64,000 bases of DNA. It comes from Muscardinus avellanarius (taxonomy: Eukaryota > Chordata > Mammalia > Rodentia > Gliridae). The notes beneath the pieces were generated by a model, which worked only from the letters and a program-made list of their open reading frames with translations, searched no databases and was not told the origin of the DNA. The translations under genes were made by a program, and so were the position numbers. The stretch covers positions 73,510,635 through 73,574,634 of the forward strand of contig OY726569.1 in assembly GCA_963383645.1 (NCBI GenBank), read 5' to 3'. This document shows, piece by piece, positions 1 through 9,620 of the stretch. Positions within the stretch are counted from its first letter, which is position 1; every line of letters begins with the position of its first letter.

Positions 1-960
1 CCTGCATCTGTGCCTGTGGGTTCTCTCTACCACCCCATCACCGGCCTAGAGGGCCATGCAGCCTCCAACCCATGACTGAGAGAACTGCTGTATCAACGCC
101 TCCACTTCCTCACCCCCTGTATACGCTGTGTCTAAGGATGTACGCCCTTCATTGGCTCCCAGATCTTCCCGGAAGCATCGATGCTCAGACACCCAGGATA
201 GAGATGGAGTTGGCAAGGACCCCATGACTACCTTCCCTCCTCCACTCACAGCCCCACTCACCTCGGGGTGCTTCCTGGAGTCGTCGCTCAAATACTCTTC
301 TCAAGTGCTGCCTGCAGGTCTGACCCTATCACTCCGAGCTTTATTATCATGTGTGTCACAATACACCAATAAAAGGATGTTTTCAAAAACCCTCCTCTCG
401 GAGTTTGTTTCTCAGCAACTAAGGCAGATGAGCACCAGGGCAGGCTACCGCCCCACCACTGCTGTGCTCGAGCCCCCTACGGCACAGGGGCTGTACGCAG
501 GGCAGGGGCTGCGTCCAAGCAGGGCGTGGGGAGCAGCGCGAGGCTGCACGTGGTTGAAGGGCGACTTCCTCCACCTGGGGGCTTCGTCCACAGCTGCTGC
601 TTTTTCCTTCACTTTCCAATCTACCAACGGTCTCGTCTCATGCTCTGCAGGGTGGAGGAGGAAGGACTTTGAGAAGAGGAAGAGCCAGACTTAGAACCGA
701 GAGGCGAAAGGTGTGGAGCAAACTGGGTTGTCCCGTGCCCGTCCCTTTCACCCTGCCCAGCTCTGCTGGCAAAAGGCCCCACCTGAGCCCCCAACAGGCT
801 GTGGTGCTCAGAGGTTCAAGGTCAGGCCCCCGGGGCTCACCTGGCCCCAAACATTCACGGCCTGTACTGAGCAGGTGCGGCCTGCCCGGCATGGCTCTGG
901 GTGCTGCTCTGGCACCGGCAAAAAAAGAGATGGACCATAGCCCTTGATTTAATGTAGTTT
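1..960. other. Unique intergenic sequence, no gene supported
   Basis: Mixed-composition sequence with no recognised repeat family. An open frame of 188 codons (128-694, plus) has no recognisable domain, no convincing splice sites and a low-complexity composition, so it is treated as chance. A plus-strand AATAAA lies near 368-373 but no upstream exon could be tied to it. Confidence 0.5.
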
Positions 961-977
961 ATATGCTAGTGAGGAGA

Positions 978-988
<11 letters not shown>

Positions 989-1028
<40 letters not shown>
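989..1028. repeat. (CA)20 microsatellite
   Basis: Uninterrupted AC/CA dinucleotide run of 40 bases following a short TC tract. Confidence 0.97.
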
Positions 1029-1032
<4 letters not shown>

Positions 1033-1118
1033 TCTATATCTACATATCACCCCTAGCCAAAAAAAAAAAAAAAAATCTGTCTTAGAGCCTTATATAACAG
1101 AAGGGAAGCAGAGCAAAA

Positions 1119-1322
1119 GTGAGTGTGGATTCTGGGGTCAGGGGAGCCTGCATTCAAATCCTGTCTCCACCTGTTAGAAGCTGTGTGATCCTGGGCACGT
1201 TGGTTAACCTCTCTGCGCCTGTTTCCTCCTCGGAGCAGCAGGAAATAATAGCAGGGTCGTTGGAAAGGTTAAGCGAGTAACACCTGGCATATATAAGCCT
1301 GTAATAAATGTCAGCTATTAAG
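1119..1322 (+). mobile_element. MIR SINE (ancient tRNA-derived)
   Basis: Follows the MIR order: GATTCTGGGGTCAG, then ATTCAAATCCTGTCTCC, the core AGCTGTGTGATCCTGGGCA, TTAACCTCTCTGCGCCTGTTTCCTC, and the 3' end TAATAAATGTCAGCTATTA. It is diverged as expected for this old family. The call is by eye from memory of the consensus. Confidence 0.85.
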
Positions 1323-1696
1323 ACAGCTCAAGGTGGTGCCTCTCTATTATACAACCTGCCTGGCGACCCGCAGACTCAGCGGGTGCAGGAGCCCGGCGGG
1401 GAGTCTACACCAGTTAGGCTGGTGGACTGAATCCCTTCAACAAATTCATCTTTTGTATGTGCATGAAGCAATAGGCTTTTCCCTATTGCATCTCTTTTTT
1501 TTTTTTTTTCCTTTTTAACACACAACGCTTTTAGGCTTGTATTCATATTTTGATAAAGATATGGGTATGGGAAAACATTTCTCTACAATTATTGAAAAAA
1601 GGCTCAGGATATCCTGGAGATTGTAAGGAATGATGGGGAGTGGAGAAAACAAACCCCACCTCGAAAGAACCAGAACAGGAGCACAGCTGAAACTGA
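1323..1696. other. Unique intergenic sequence with T-run
   Basis: No repeat or gene recognised. A T tract at about 1493-1508 may be the tail of an eroded minus-oriented SINE whose body can no longer be seen. Confidence 0.4.
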
Positions 1697-2098
1697 AAGT
1701 AGTCATCCCGGCTCCTTGGGAGCCTGAGGCAGGAAAATTGCAAGATTTAAGGGACAGCCTGGGCAACTTAGCAAGACCCTGCCTCAAAATTTAAAAAATC
1801 TTAAAGAAGAGCTGAGGATAGCCGGGTGTGGTGATGCACATTGTAACCCCAGTACTTAGGAGGCTGAGAGGAGAGGACTGCAGGTTTGAGGACAGCCTCA
1901 GCAACTTTATGAGGCCCTTTGCAACTTATTGAGACCCTGTTTCAAAATAAAAAGACTAAAGCAGGGCTGGGGGTATAGCTCTCATGTTGAATGCCCCTGA
2001 GTTCCGTCATTTCTAGTTCCATTTCTAGTTACAAAAAAAAAAAAAAAAGACTGAGGATGTAGTTTAGAGGTAGAGTGCTCCTGGGTTCAATTCCCAGG
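1697..2098 (+). mobile_element. B1-ID dimeric SINE split by a second SINE
   Basis: The B1-like half (about 1697-1805) ends at CTGAGGAT. The ID-like half resumes at 2050 with the same CTGAGGAT and runs to 2098 (TTCAATTCCCAGG). The copy at 1820-2049 sits between them, so this element is the older host of a nested insertion. Confidence 0.7.
1820..2049 (+). mobile_element. B1-ID dimeric SINE, nested copy
   Basis: Starts AGCCGGGTGTGGTG and has the whole dimer plan: GTAACCCCAGTACTT, the linker TTTCAAAATAAAAAG, then GGGCTGGGGGTATAGCTC and an A-tail. It is inserted within the linker or right-half start of the surrounding SINE, with CTGAGGAT repeated at both ends. The right half is degraded. Confidence 0.75.
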
Positions 2099-2100
2099 AA

Positions 2101-2147
2101 AGAAGAAAGGAAGGAGGGAGGGAGGGGAAAGAAGGGAAGGACGGACT
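2101..2147. repeat. Purine-rich GGAA/GGGA simple repeat
   Basis: Imperfect GAAAGGAAGGAGGGAGGG tract directly after a SINE right half, probably a mutated SINE tail. Confidence 0.8.
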
Positions 2148-2249
2148 TAGATCCACTCGGCTGATGCCAAAATGGAATATATAGAAGCCGTCTATGGCCA
2201 GATAACCTGATTTTTTCAAGATATACGAGAAAGCTAAACTATTTTTGTG

Positions 2250-2455
2250 TATGTTTGTGTACTGGGGATGGAACCCAGGGGCATTCTACCTCTGAGCTAC
2301 ACCTCACCCCTATTTTTTATCCTTTATTTTTTGAAGCATAGTCTCACTGAGTGCAAAGGGCCTCACTAAGTAGCTGAGGCTGTCCTCGAACCAAGATCCT
2401 CCCATCTCAGCCTCCCAAATGCTGGGATTACAAGTGTGCACCACCACGCCCAGCA
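2250..2455 (-). mobile_element. B1-ID dimeric SINE
   Basis: Reads antisense: TACTGGGGATGGAACCCAGG (right-half B box), TTTATTTTTTGAAGC linker, then the B1-like half ending ACCACCACGCCCAGC. Full length. Confidence 0.88.
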
Positions 2456-2989
2456 CTATTCTCTTTTTTAAACCTTTTGATTTTTTTAAAATGTTCACTC
2501 AAAATACTTAAATGTTCGCTCACAATACTTAGAAATGCCATGTAGAACTTGGCCCATTTGAATGGACCTGTGGGCTGGCTCGTGGGCTCTCGCCTGAGGC
2601 CTCTGTCCTGCAGAGGTGTAATTTCCTCATGATGCAGGGCCATGTGGACACACAGTTCCCGGGTGCCATTTGCGTGCAGTTCCTTGAATCTCTGTGGCTC
2701 AGGACAACAATAGGCTTCCTCTGATTTCGCTGGAGCCAGGCCAGCATGAGGTTACCTGCAAACCTCTCCAGATAGCTGCTCGCCCAACGTTCCCCAGGAC
2801 TCTTCAGAACTAGTGTACCCGCCAATTAGCAGGTATCACAAGCTAAATTATCCTCTAACTACCAGCTCTCAAGTCAGTCTTTTATTGAATCAGTATATAT
2901 ATAATGCTATCCACAATGCAAAGCCCAGTCTGGTTAATTGATAGTTTCATTGGTTTGTGTCCTGTCTACCCTACTAAAATGTAAAGTCT
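2456..2989. other. Intergenic sequence, nothing recognised
   Basis: Moderately AT-rich unique sequence. Open frames here are short and overlap antisense frames, with no domain or splice support. Confidence 0.4.
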
Positions 2990-3386
2990 TGCCTGGCAAG
3001 AGGCACACGCCTGCCATCTCAGCTACTTGGGGGCTGAAGCAAGATGATTGCAAGTTTAAGACTAATCAGGAAAACTTAGCAAGACCCTCTCTCAAAAGAA
3101 AATAAAAAGAAGCCGGGCGGGCATGGTGGCGTGCGCTTATAATCCTAGTGTTTGGGAGGCTGAGACAGAAGGATCGAGGTTTGCGGATAGCCTCAGCTAC
3201 ATAGTGAGGCCCTCTGCAACTCAGTGAGGCCCTGTTTCAAAATAAAGAATAAAAAATAGGGCTGGGGGTGCAGCTTGGAGGGAGGTAGAATGTCCCTGGG
3301 TTCCATCCCCAGTACTGAAAAAAAAGAAAAGAAAAAGAGCTGGGAAAGTAACTTAGTGGTAGAGCATCCTGGATTTAATCATCAGT

Positions 3387-3387
<1 letters not shown>
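2990..3387 (+). mobile_element. B1-ID dimeric SINE split by a nested SINE
   Basis: The B1-like left half is at 2990-3111 and the ID-like right half (AGCTGGGAAAGTAACTTAGTGG...) at 3336-3387. Between them lies a complete second copy. Sequence divergence is higher than in the inserted copy. Confidence 0.7.
3112..3335 (+). mobile_element. B1-ID dimeric SINE, nested copy
   Basis: Complete dimer from GCCGGGCGGGCATGGTGG to CCATCCCCAGTACTG plus A-rich tail. Inserted into the A-rich linker of the older copy (AAAAAGA on both sides). Confidence 0.85.
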
Positions 3388-3421
<34 letters not shown>

Positions 3422-3430
3422 AATAATAAT
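3388..3430. repeat. (CAA)n/(TAA)n microsatellite
   Basis: Eleven CAA units then TAA units, forming the tail of the preceding plus-oriented SINE. Confidence 0.95.
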
Positions 3431-3851
3431 GATGTAAAGTCTTCATTAATAAGGAAACCTTCTATGCCTTTTTGAACCATATAGCACCTTTGACAACTAT
3501 ATTATACTAAATACCTGTCTATGTGTTAACCAATTCATTACAGAGATAATTCTGCTTTTGTTGCTATTGTGGGTGGCTTTTAGGTTACACTTGAGGATAC
3601 AGAAGAGGAGACTTCTTTCAGGGACATGTAGAAAGAGAAATAGATACTTAACAAAACTTACCTCAAAACAAAAAACAGCCATCTCTGAGCCTTCCCCCTC
3701 AGCACAGGCCAGCCACACAAAGAGGGTTGTTTCTGTGTGACACGAAGAGCAACTTACTTTGAATTTCTCACCAGGAAAGTGGAATCATCCAAGTTCACTC
3801 ACCACCTCCTGGAGACTCCAGAGAAAAAGGGAAGTATAAAGTGACTCCATC
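3431..3851. other. Unique intergenic sequence
   Basis: No gene, repeat family or strong regulatory motif recognised. Confidence 0.4.
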
Positions 3852-4050
3852 AGCCCAGCATGATGGCACATCCCTATAATCCCAGTACTGAGGAGGCTGA
3901 GACAGGAGGATCACAGGTTCAAGACCAGCCTCAGCAATTTAGTGAGCTGCTTAGCAACCTAGAGAGACTGTTTCAAAATAAAAAATATAAAGTGGCTGAA
4001 GATATAGCTCGGTGGTAAAACTCGCCTGGTTCAACAGTACCACAAAATTA
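3852..4050 (+). mobile_element. B1-ID dimeric SINE (old copy)
   Basis: GCCCAGCATGATGGCACATC start, TTTCAAAATAAAAAATATAAAG linker and a decayed ID half (GATATAGCTCGGTGGTAAAA). Confidence 0.8.
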
Positions 4051-4070
4051 ACTAATTAATAAATTATTTA

Positions 4071-4241
4071 ATTTTTTTTGTGGTACTGGGGATGGAACCC
4101 TTCTATCTCCAGGCTACACTCCCAGGCCTATTTTTTATATTTTATTTGGAAACAGGGTCTCTTAAGCCAGTGAGGCTGGCTTCGAACCTGCGCGATCCTC
4201 CTGTCTCTGCCTCCCAAGCATGCACCCACCACACCTGGCTG
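4071..4241 (-). mobile_element. B1-ID dimeric SINE, GCTGGCTT subfamily
   Basis: Antisense copy with the TTAAGCCAG...GCTGGCTTCGAACC block and TTTATTTGGAAACAGGGTC linker that mark a distinct, apparently younger subfamily. Confidence 0.85.
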
Positions 4242-4542
4242 AATTATTTAATTTAAAATATTAAGCCGGGCGTGGTGGCGCACGCTTGTAATCCCCGCGC
4301 TTGGGAGGCGGAGACAGGAGGATCGCGCAGGTTCGAAGCCAGCCGCGCATGCTGGCTTAGGAGACCCTGTTTCTAAATAAAAATATAAAAATAGGTCTGG
4401 GAGTGTAGCCCAGAGGTAGAAGGGCTTCCAGGAACCCCAGTACCACCAAAAAAAAAATAAAAAAAAAATAAAATAAAATATTAAAAGGGATTAAAAGCAT
4501 GCACCACCACACCTGGCTGAATTATTTAATTTAAAATATTAA
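4216..4542. repeat. About 48-bp duplication flanking a SINE
   Basis: Bases 4216-4264 recur at 4495-4542 with one base length difference (both run from AAGCATGCACC to TTTAAAATATTAA). The SINE at 4265-4470 lies between them. The repeat is longer than an ordinary target-site duplication, so a tandem duplication before the SINE inserted is the likelier history. Confidence 0.8.
4265..4470 (+). mobile_element. B1-ID dimeric SINE, young GCTGGCTT subfamily
   Basis: Starts GCCGGGCGTGGTGGCGCACG, carries the pol III B-box-like GGTTCGAAGCC, the block GCTGGCTTAGGAGACCCTG, and ends CTTCCAGGAACCCCAGTACC plus A-tail. Close to the other young copies here. Confidence 0.92.
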
Positions 4543-4545
4543 AAG

Positions 4546-4600
4546 GACAGGGAAGGTATAGCATGGAGGTAGAATGCTCCTGAGCTTAATCCCTAGTACT
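4546..4600 (+). mobile_element. ID-like SINE right-half fragment
   Basis: GGACAGGGAAGGTATAGCATGG...TTAATCCCTAGTACT resembles an isolated, diverged right half. Confidence 0.6.
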
Positions 4601-4721
4601 AAAATTTAAAAAATAAAACAAAGTGACTCCATTTATAAAGTATATTTTAAAGTTGTAAAATATAGTCAGCTCTTCACATCCTTGAGAGCTGAATCCTCAG
4701 TTTCAAACAACTATATATGAT

Positions 4722-4906
4722 TTTTTTTTTTTTTTTTTTTTTTTTGGTGCTGAGACTGAACCCAGAGGCATTCTATCTATGACCTATACCTCCAGTCCTT
4801 TTTGTTTTTTGGCTTGAAACAGAGTCTCACTAAGTTGCTGAGGCTGCTCTGAAACCTAGGGCCTTCTGTCTACTGGGGTTATAGGTGTGTGCCACTGCAC
4901 CCAGCT
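4722..4906 (-). mobile_element. B1-ID dimeric SINE
   Basis: Long T-run then GGTGCTGAGACTGAACCCAG and a diverged body ending GTGTGCCACTGCACCCAGCT. Inserted in the MER2-like element. Confidence 0.85.
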
Positions 4907-4925
4907 GAAATATATATATATATAT

Positions 4926-5105
4926 TTGGGGGGTACTGGGGATGAAACCCAGGGGCTTTCTCCCTCCGGCTACACTCTCAGACCTATTTTATATTTTATT
5001 TGGAAACAGGGTCTCACTAAGTAGCTGAGGCATTAATCTGCACAATACTTCTGTCTCAGAGACTCCCAAGTACTGGGATTACAAACTTGTGCCAAGATGC
5101 CTGAT
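4926..5105 (-). mobile_element. B1-ID dimeric SINE
   Basis: GTACTGGGGATGAAACCCAG start and TTTATTTGGAAACAGGGTC linker. The B1 half is diverged (ATGCCTGAT end). Confidence 0.82.
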
Positions 5106-5132
5106 TTGGAAAATATATTTTAAAACTTGTAT

Positions 5133-5332
5133 CTCGCTGAGTGTGGTGGCACACACCTGTAATCCCGACTACTAAGGAGCCCGTGGCACGAAGATCACAA
5201 GCTCAAGATCAGCCTGGCAATGGAGCCAGACCCTGTCTCAAAATAAAATGAAAAGGGCTAGGGCTATAGCTCAGTGGTAGAGCGACCCTGGGTTCAATCC
5301 CCGGTAGCAAGAAAAGAAAAAAGAAAAGAAAA
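5133..5332 (+). mobile_element. B1-ID dimeric SINE
   Basis: The right half keeps strong tRNA-like boxes (ATAGCTCAGTGGTAGAGCGA and GGTTCAATCCC), closer to the parental ID/tRNA sequence than most copies. The B1 half is diverged. Confidence 0.85.
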
Positions 5333-5380
5333 GCATCCGTAGTGAACATGTGCAGACTCCTTTTAAAATTATTACTCCCT

Positions 5381-5564
5381 AGCCGGGCGTGGTGGCGCAC
5401 GCTTGTAATCCCCGCGCTTGGGAGGCGGAGACAGGAGGATCGCGCAGGATCGAAGCCAGCCGTGCTGGCATAAGAGACCCTGTTTCAAAAATATAAAATA
5501 GGTTTAGGAGTGTAGCCCGGAGGTAGAAGGGCTTCCAGGAACCCCAGTACCACAAAAAAAAAAA
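5381..5564 (+). mobile_element. B1-ID dimeric SINE, young, with 16-bp target duplication
   Basis: Flanked by AAAATTATTACTCCCT at 5365-5380 and again at 5565-5580, a perfect 16-base target duplication. The body belongs to the young subfamily and ends in a pure A-tail. Confidence 0.95.
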
Positions 5565-5685
5565 AAAATTATTACTCCCTAAACAATAAAATACAATTAT
5601 TTACATTATACTGGTATAATTAGTAAAGTGGAGATAATTCACCCTATTTGGAAGGATGTGTGTAGATTATGTGCAAACACTGTGC

Positions 5686-5691
<6 letters not shown>

Positions 5692-5716
<25 letters not shown>

Positions 5717-5919
5717 GGTGGTACTGGAGGTGGAACCCAGAGGCTTTCTACCTCCGGGCTATACTCCCAGACCTCTTTTATATTTTATTTGGAAACAGGG
5801 TCTCACTAAGTTGCCGAGAGCCTCACTAAGTAGCTGAGGCTGGCTTCAAACCTACGCAATCCTCCTGTCTCTGCCTCCCAAGCGCGGGGATTACAAGCGT
5901 GCGCCACCACGCCCGGCGT
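5692..5919 (-). mobile_element. B1-ID dimeric SINE, young, with 16-bp target duplication
   Basis: Flanked by AACACTGTGCTATTTT at 5676-5691 and 5920-5935 (perfect). A T-run of about 27 opens the element and GCCACCACGCCCGGC closes it. Confidence 0.95.
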
Positions 5920-6224
5920 AACACTGTGCTATTTTATTGAAGAAACTTGAACATCTGCAGATCCTGGGATTCACAGAGAGGTCCTAGAACCAATCCTCGG
6001 AGGATACGAGGGACAAGGTCAAGCGCAGTTAGGCGGCTAAAATACATCAACCGTTAACTGTTAAAATCCTCAACTGTTAACTTCTGCCTGGGTTAAAAAT
6101 CTATCTTTACTGATGGTTATTTAATGAGTTAATCCCCTTGGAGTCTAGCTATAGCCCTTATAACTTGTCATATAGAATACAATAATTCTTTGAACTTGTA
6201 TTTACTCTCTGCTTCCCAAAGCTA

Positions 6225-6255
6225 CCTTCCTTTCTTTTTTTCTTTTCTTTTCTTT

Positions 6256-6304
<49 letters not shown>

Positions 6305-6454
6305 TCCCTCTCCTTCTCCTTCTCCTCCTTCTCCTCCTCCTCCTCCTCCTCCTCCTCCTCCTCCTCCTCCTCCTCCTCCTCCTCCTCCTCCTCCTTCTTC
6401 TTCTTCTTCTTCTTCTTCTTCTTCTTCTTCTTCTTCTTCTTCTTCTTCTTCTCT
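6225..6454. repeat. 230-base pure homopyrimidine tract
   Basis: Every base from 6225 to 6454 is C or T on the plus strand: (TTTC)n at about 6256-6303, (TCC)n at about 6322-6393 and (TTC)n at about 6394-6452. A polyleucine open frame across it is a product of the repeat and is not a gene. Confidence 0.97.
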
Positions 6455-7122
6455 GCTTTAACAGGCTAGAGCCCTAATAAAGAAAGATGAACAAACAGTT
6501 TGAGAACAGAGAAGTGAGTGCAAACAGAGTACTTGAACCTCCAGGGAGTCCAGCTAGAAAGGCCTGCAAGATAACTGAATCCAAATCTCCCTTCTGCTTG
6601 AAGCCACCGAGACCCAAAAAGGTTGGGTGACTCATTCACAGACACGTGGCCAGCGAGAGGCCACCAGCTGATTCCTGTTGCTCTGTCTGCTACGTCCTGT
6701 CCGCGGGACACCACGGCCCCTCCGACATCCTCGCCAGGCTGTTTAAGGCTGGCTCTGCGTGGCTCTGAGCCGAGGCCCACTCCGTATATGCTGATTGTTT
6801 GCTAAATGTCATCAGTCTCGACACTGGAGATAGAACGGTGAGCCTGCCTCTCTAGAGCGACCTTCATGTTGGGTGACGTGATGACAGACCAGTAAAGAAT
6901 TAAACAAACACAGCACTTTGGAGAGTGATAAGTATTAAAGCATAAAACCAGGAAGGCCGTATAAAGAGTGAGGAGGAGGGGCTGTTTTGCATCCAGGAGT
7001 CACTCTGCAGGGTACCCGCTTGAGGGTGGGGGCTGCACAGCACCCAGCTTTTGTTTGATCACTTCTAACAACAGGAAACTTACTACCTCCAAAGGCAGTA
7101 AAAAAAAAAAAAAAAAGGCTTG
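6455..7122. other. Intergenic sequence with possible old repeat traces
   Basis: GGTTGGGTGACTCATTCACAG near 6620 and ACTGGAGATAGAACGGTGAG near 6820 look like very old mammalian repeat fragments, but too weakly to name. An A16 run lies at about 7091-7106. No gene supported. Confidence 0.4.
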
Positions 7123-7139
7123 TTAAAAAGGTCTTTCCT

Positions 7140-7361
7140 AACCAGGCATGGTGGTGCACGCTTGTAATCCCAGCATTTGGGAGGCTGAGGCAGGAGGATC
7201 GCGGTTCTCAGCCAGCCTCAGCTACTTAGTGAGGCTCTTTGCAACCCAGTAAGACCCTGTTTCAAAATAAAGAATAAAAAATAGGGCTGGGAGTGTAGCT
7301 CGGAGGTAGAATGTAGAAGGTCCCTGGGTTCCATCCCCAATACTGAAAAAAAAAAATTTTT
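7140..7361 (+). mobile_element. B1-ID dimeric SINE with 17-bp target duplication
   Basis: Flanked by TTAAAAAGGTCTTTCCT at 7123-7139 and 7362-7378 (perfect). Complete dimer. The ID half has a short internal duplication (GTAGAATGTAGAAGG). Confidence 0.93.
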
Positions 7362-7515
7362 TTAAAAAGGTCTTTCCTGAGCCTGACATGGTGGTTCATG
7401 GAATCCCTGTACTTAGGAGGCTGAGACAGGAAGACTACAGGTTTGCAGCCAGGCCTGGCAACTTTACAAGACTCTCAGCAACCTAGTGAGACCCTGTTTT
7501 AAAATGAAAAGCATA

Positions 7516-7760
7516 GACCCGGGCATGGTGGCGCAAGCTTAAAATCCCAGCGCTTGGGAGGCTGAGACAGGAGGATCGCACAGGCTCGAAGCCAGCCTCA
7601 GCTACTTAATGAGGCTCTCAGCAACTTAGTGAGACCTTGTTTCCAAATATATTATAAAATAGGGTTGGGGTATAGCCTGGAGGTAGAAAGCCCCTGGGTT
7701 CCACACTCCAGCACCACAAAAATAAATAAATAAATAAATTCAATAAAAATAAATAAATAA
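7516..7760 (+). mobile_element. B1-ID dimeric SINE, nested
   Basis: GACCCGGGCATGGTGGCGC start, linker TTTCCAAATATATTATAAAA, and a long (AAAT)n tail (about 7720-7760). Confidence 0.88.
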
Positions 7761-7987
7761 GCCAGGCGTGGTGGCACACACTTGTAATCCCAGCATTCGG
7801 GAGGCTGAGACTGGAGGATCGCGGTTCGCGGACAGCCTCAGCTACTTAGTGAGGCCCACTGCAACTCAGTGAGACCCGGTTTCAAAATAAAGAATAAAAA
7901 AATAGGGCAGGGGGTGCAGCTTGGAGGTCGAATGCCCCTGGGTTCTATTCCCAGACCCGCAAAATAAATAAATAATAAATAAATGAA
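7761..7987 (+). mobile_element. B1-ID dimeric SINE, nested
   Basis: GCCAGGCGTGGTGGCACACA start. It is inserted at the AT-rich tail of the previous SINE and ends with its own AAATAAATAAT tail. Confidence 0.88.
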
Positions 7988-8090
7988 AAAATAAAATAGA
8001 TCTGAGGGTATAGCTCAGAAATAGAACTGGGTTCAATCCCCAGTACTGCCAGCAAAAAAAAAACTAAAAAATAATAAAAGGTCTTCCCTG

Positions 8091-9214
8091 GACTGAGCCC
8101 AAATTTACCTCCCTGGACTTCTATCTTCAGTAACTCATTCTCAGCGTGTCACAGAAACCAGTCACCTCATAGATGTCAAGCAGCATGTTCCAATGCAAAG
8201 CACAGTCCTAAAATAAGACAGTGTGTTTCAATGTTTTAATTTGAAATCGCATGTTTTGGGAAAATACGGCATACCAAGGGGGTGACTTACATGTTCTCAT
8301 CCAACCTACAGTTTATAAAAGTGTTTAAACCCACCACTTCAAAGGCTGTTCAGGGAGCCAACTTCTAGGTCTCAGTGAGTCTGTGTGAGTCACTGACATC
8401 ATTCACAGGACACACCCACTCCCTTCCGTCTACAACCCTAGTCAGGGTTTTACAGCATCCACGCTGTTGGCTCCTGTCATCGGGCATGGAAGGAAATTTG
8501 GCATTTCCCAAAAGGAAAGTCTGTGCGTTTTGCTTTCTAAGATATTACACCAATGTCTAACCCCCAGGTTTGCCTTTATGTTGGGATGGACTTCCAATCC
8601 TCCTGTGACACAGCATGTTTACAAAGAAAAGTATGAGCCCCCTAGCTTGTTTCCTGGGTGCCCGCACTCCGGAAGTCTTCCTGGAACATCTGACCACGTG
8701 CTGAAGGCATCTCCAGGCTTTCTTGGAGGGCTCTGGGTTGCAAGTGTTGTTCTCTGTGTGGTACTAGGCAGCTTCTGCTCCAAACCCAACCAGAGCTGCC
8801 CGGTGCCGAGAAGACAGAAAGGCTGAGGACCACACAGAAGCCAAAACTATTTCCGCTTTTATGTGAGTCTCACCAAATTCACGGTCTGGCTGCTTCACAA
8901 TGCCTCTGCTCACTCTAGGCTGGGGCAGTAAATGGTCAGTAACAGAGGCAGAAAGAGGCCCGAGGAAATAGGCCTTCCTGTGCCAGTTACCAAAGTGCCC
9001 AGAGCTCCGTCCTTCTCCAGCCCTGGACAATGATGGAGAACTCCCGGGGCAGCCTCACTGACAAGGCGGCTCCTCCTTCCTCCTCTTCCCTCACTGGTCT
9101 GTGGTTCCCCAGAGTTCTGACAACCTAACAGTTTCCCCTCTGACCCCTACATTAGCAAGAATAAATTACTTCATTGGGTGGAAGGGGACTGAAGGAATGT
9201 AATTTAATAAGTAA
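8091..9214. other. Unique intergenic block downstream of ZFP36L1
   Basis: About 1.1 kb without a recognised repeat. Open frames of 60-119 codons overlap each other on both strands and show no domain or start context, so none is called. Confidence 0.45.
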
Positions 9215-9620
9215 GGATGTGCCAATGCAGTGACACACACATATAATCCCAGTACTTGGAAAACAGACAGAAAAATCACAGGTTCAAGACCAGCCTTAAC
9301 TTTTTTTCCTTTTTTTTTTTTTTTTTTTTTTTTTTGCGGTAATGTGGATGGAATCCAGGGGCATTCTACCTCTGAGCTACACCCCCAGCTCTATTGTTTA
9401 TTCTTTATTTTGAAACAGGGGCTCACTGAGTTGCAAAGGGCCTCACTGAGTAGCTGAGACTGTCTGCAAACCGTGATCCAAATGCTGAAAGTATAAGCGT
9501 GCGCCGCCACGCCCAGCTCAGCCTTAGCAATTTAATGAGATCCTGTTTCAAAATAAAAAGGGTTGAAGGTATAGCTCAGAAGTAAAATGCCCCTGGGTTC
9601 AATTCCCAGTACCATAATAA
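9215..9620 (+). mobile_element. B1-ID dimeric SINE split by an antisense SINE
   Basis: The left part (9215-9300) ends CAGCCTTAAC and the right part resumes at 9519 with CAGCCTTAGC, a near-perfect target duplication of the intervening copy. It ends in (AAT)n. Confidence 0.85.
9301..9518 (-). mobile_element. B1-ID dimeric SINE inserted in another SINE
   Basis: Opens with a long T-run and GCGGTAATGTGGATGGAATC, closes GCGCCGCCACGCCCAGCT. It splits the B1-like half of the host copy. Confidence 0.9.

Larger units (their letters stand above)
4663..6014. mobile_element. MER2-like (TcMar-Tigger) DNA transposon, split by five SINEs
   Basis: Pieces at 4663-4721, 5107-5132, 5333-5380, 5565-5691 and 5920-6014 join, in order, into about 375 bases. 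Landmarks are AGTCAGCTCTTCACATCC at the left end, GTGAACATGTGCAGACTCC, TATTTGGAAGGATGTGTGTAG, and GGATACGAGGGAC at the right end. These match my memory of the MER2/Tigger consensus, including near-complementary ends. The SINEs between them came later. Confidence 0.7.
7379..8074 (+). mobile_element. Older B1-ID SINE broken by two further SINEs
   Basis: The left half is at 7380-7515 (GCCTGACATGGTGG...) and the right half at about 7988-8066 (ATCTGAGGGTATAGCTCAG...). A degraded copy of the target duplication (AAAAGGTCTTCCCT, 8077-8090) follows. Two complete copies occupy 7516-7987. Confidence 0.75.

Noticed and set aside
3388..3430. CRISPR-like regular repeats
   Set aside because: Simple (CAA)n microsatellite in a SINE tail. 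No spacer-repeat structure occurs anywhere in this mammalian window.
5270..5305. tRNA-like sequence with A and B boxes
   Set aside because: Belongs to the ID-like half of a SINE; no complete cloverleaf, so not a tRNA gene.
6190..6477. 95-codon polyleucine open frame
   Set aside because: It is the translation of the TTTC/TCC/TTC repeat with no coding evidence.
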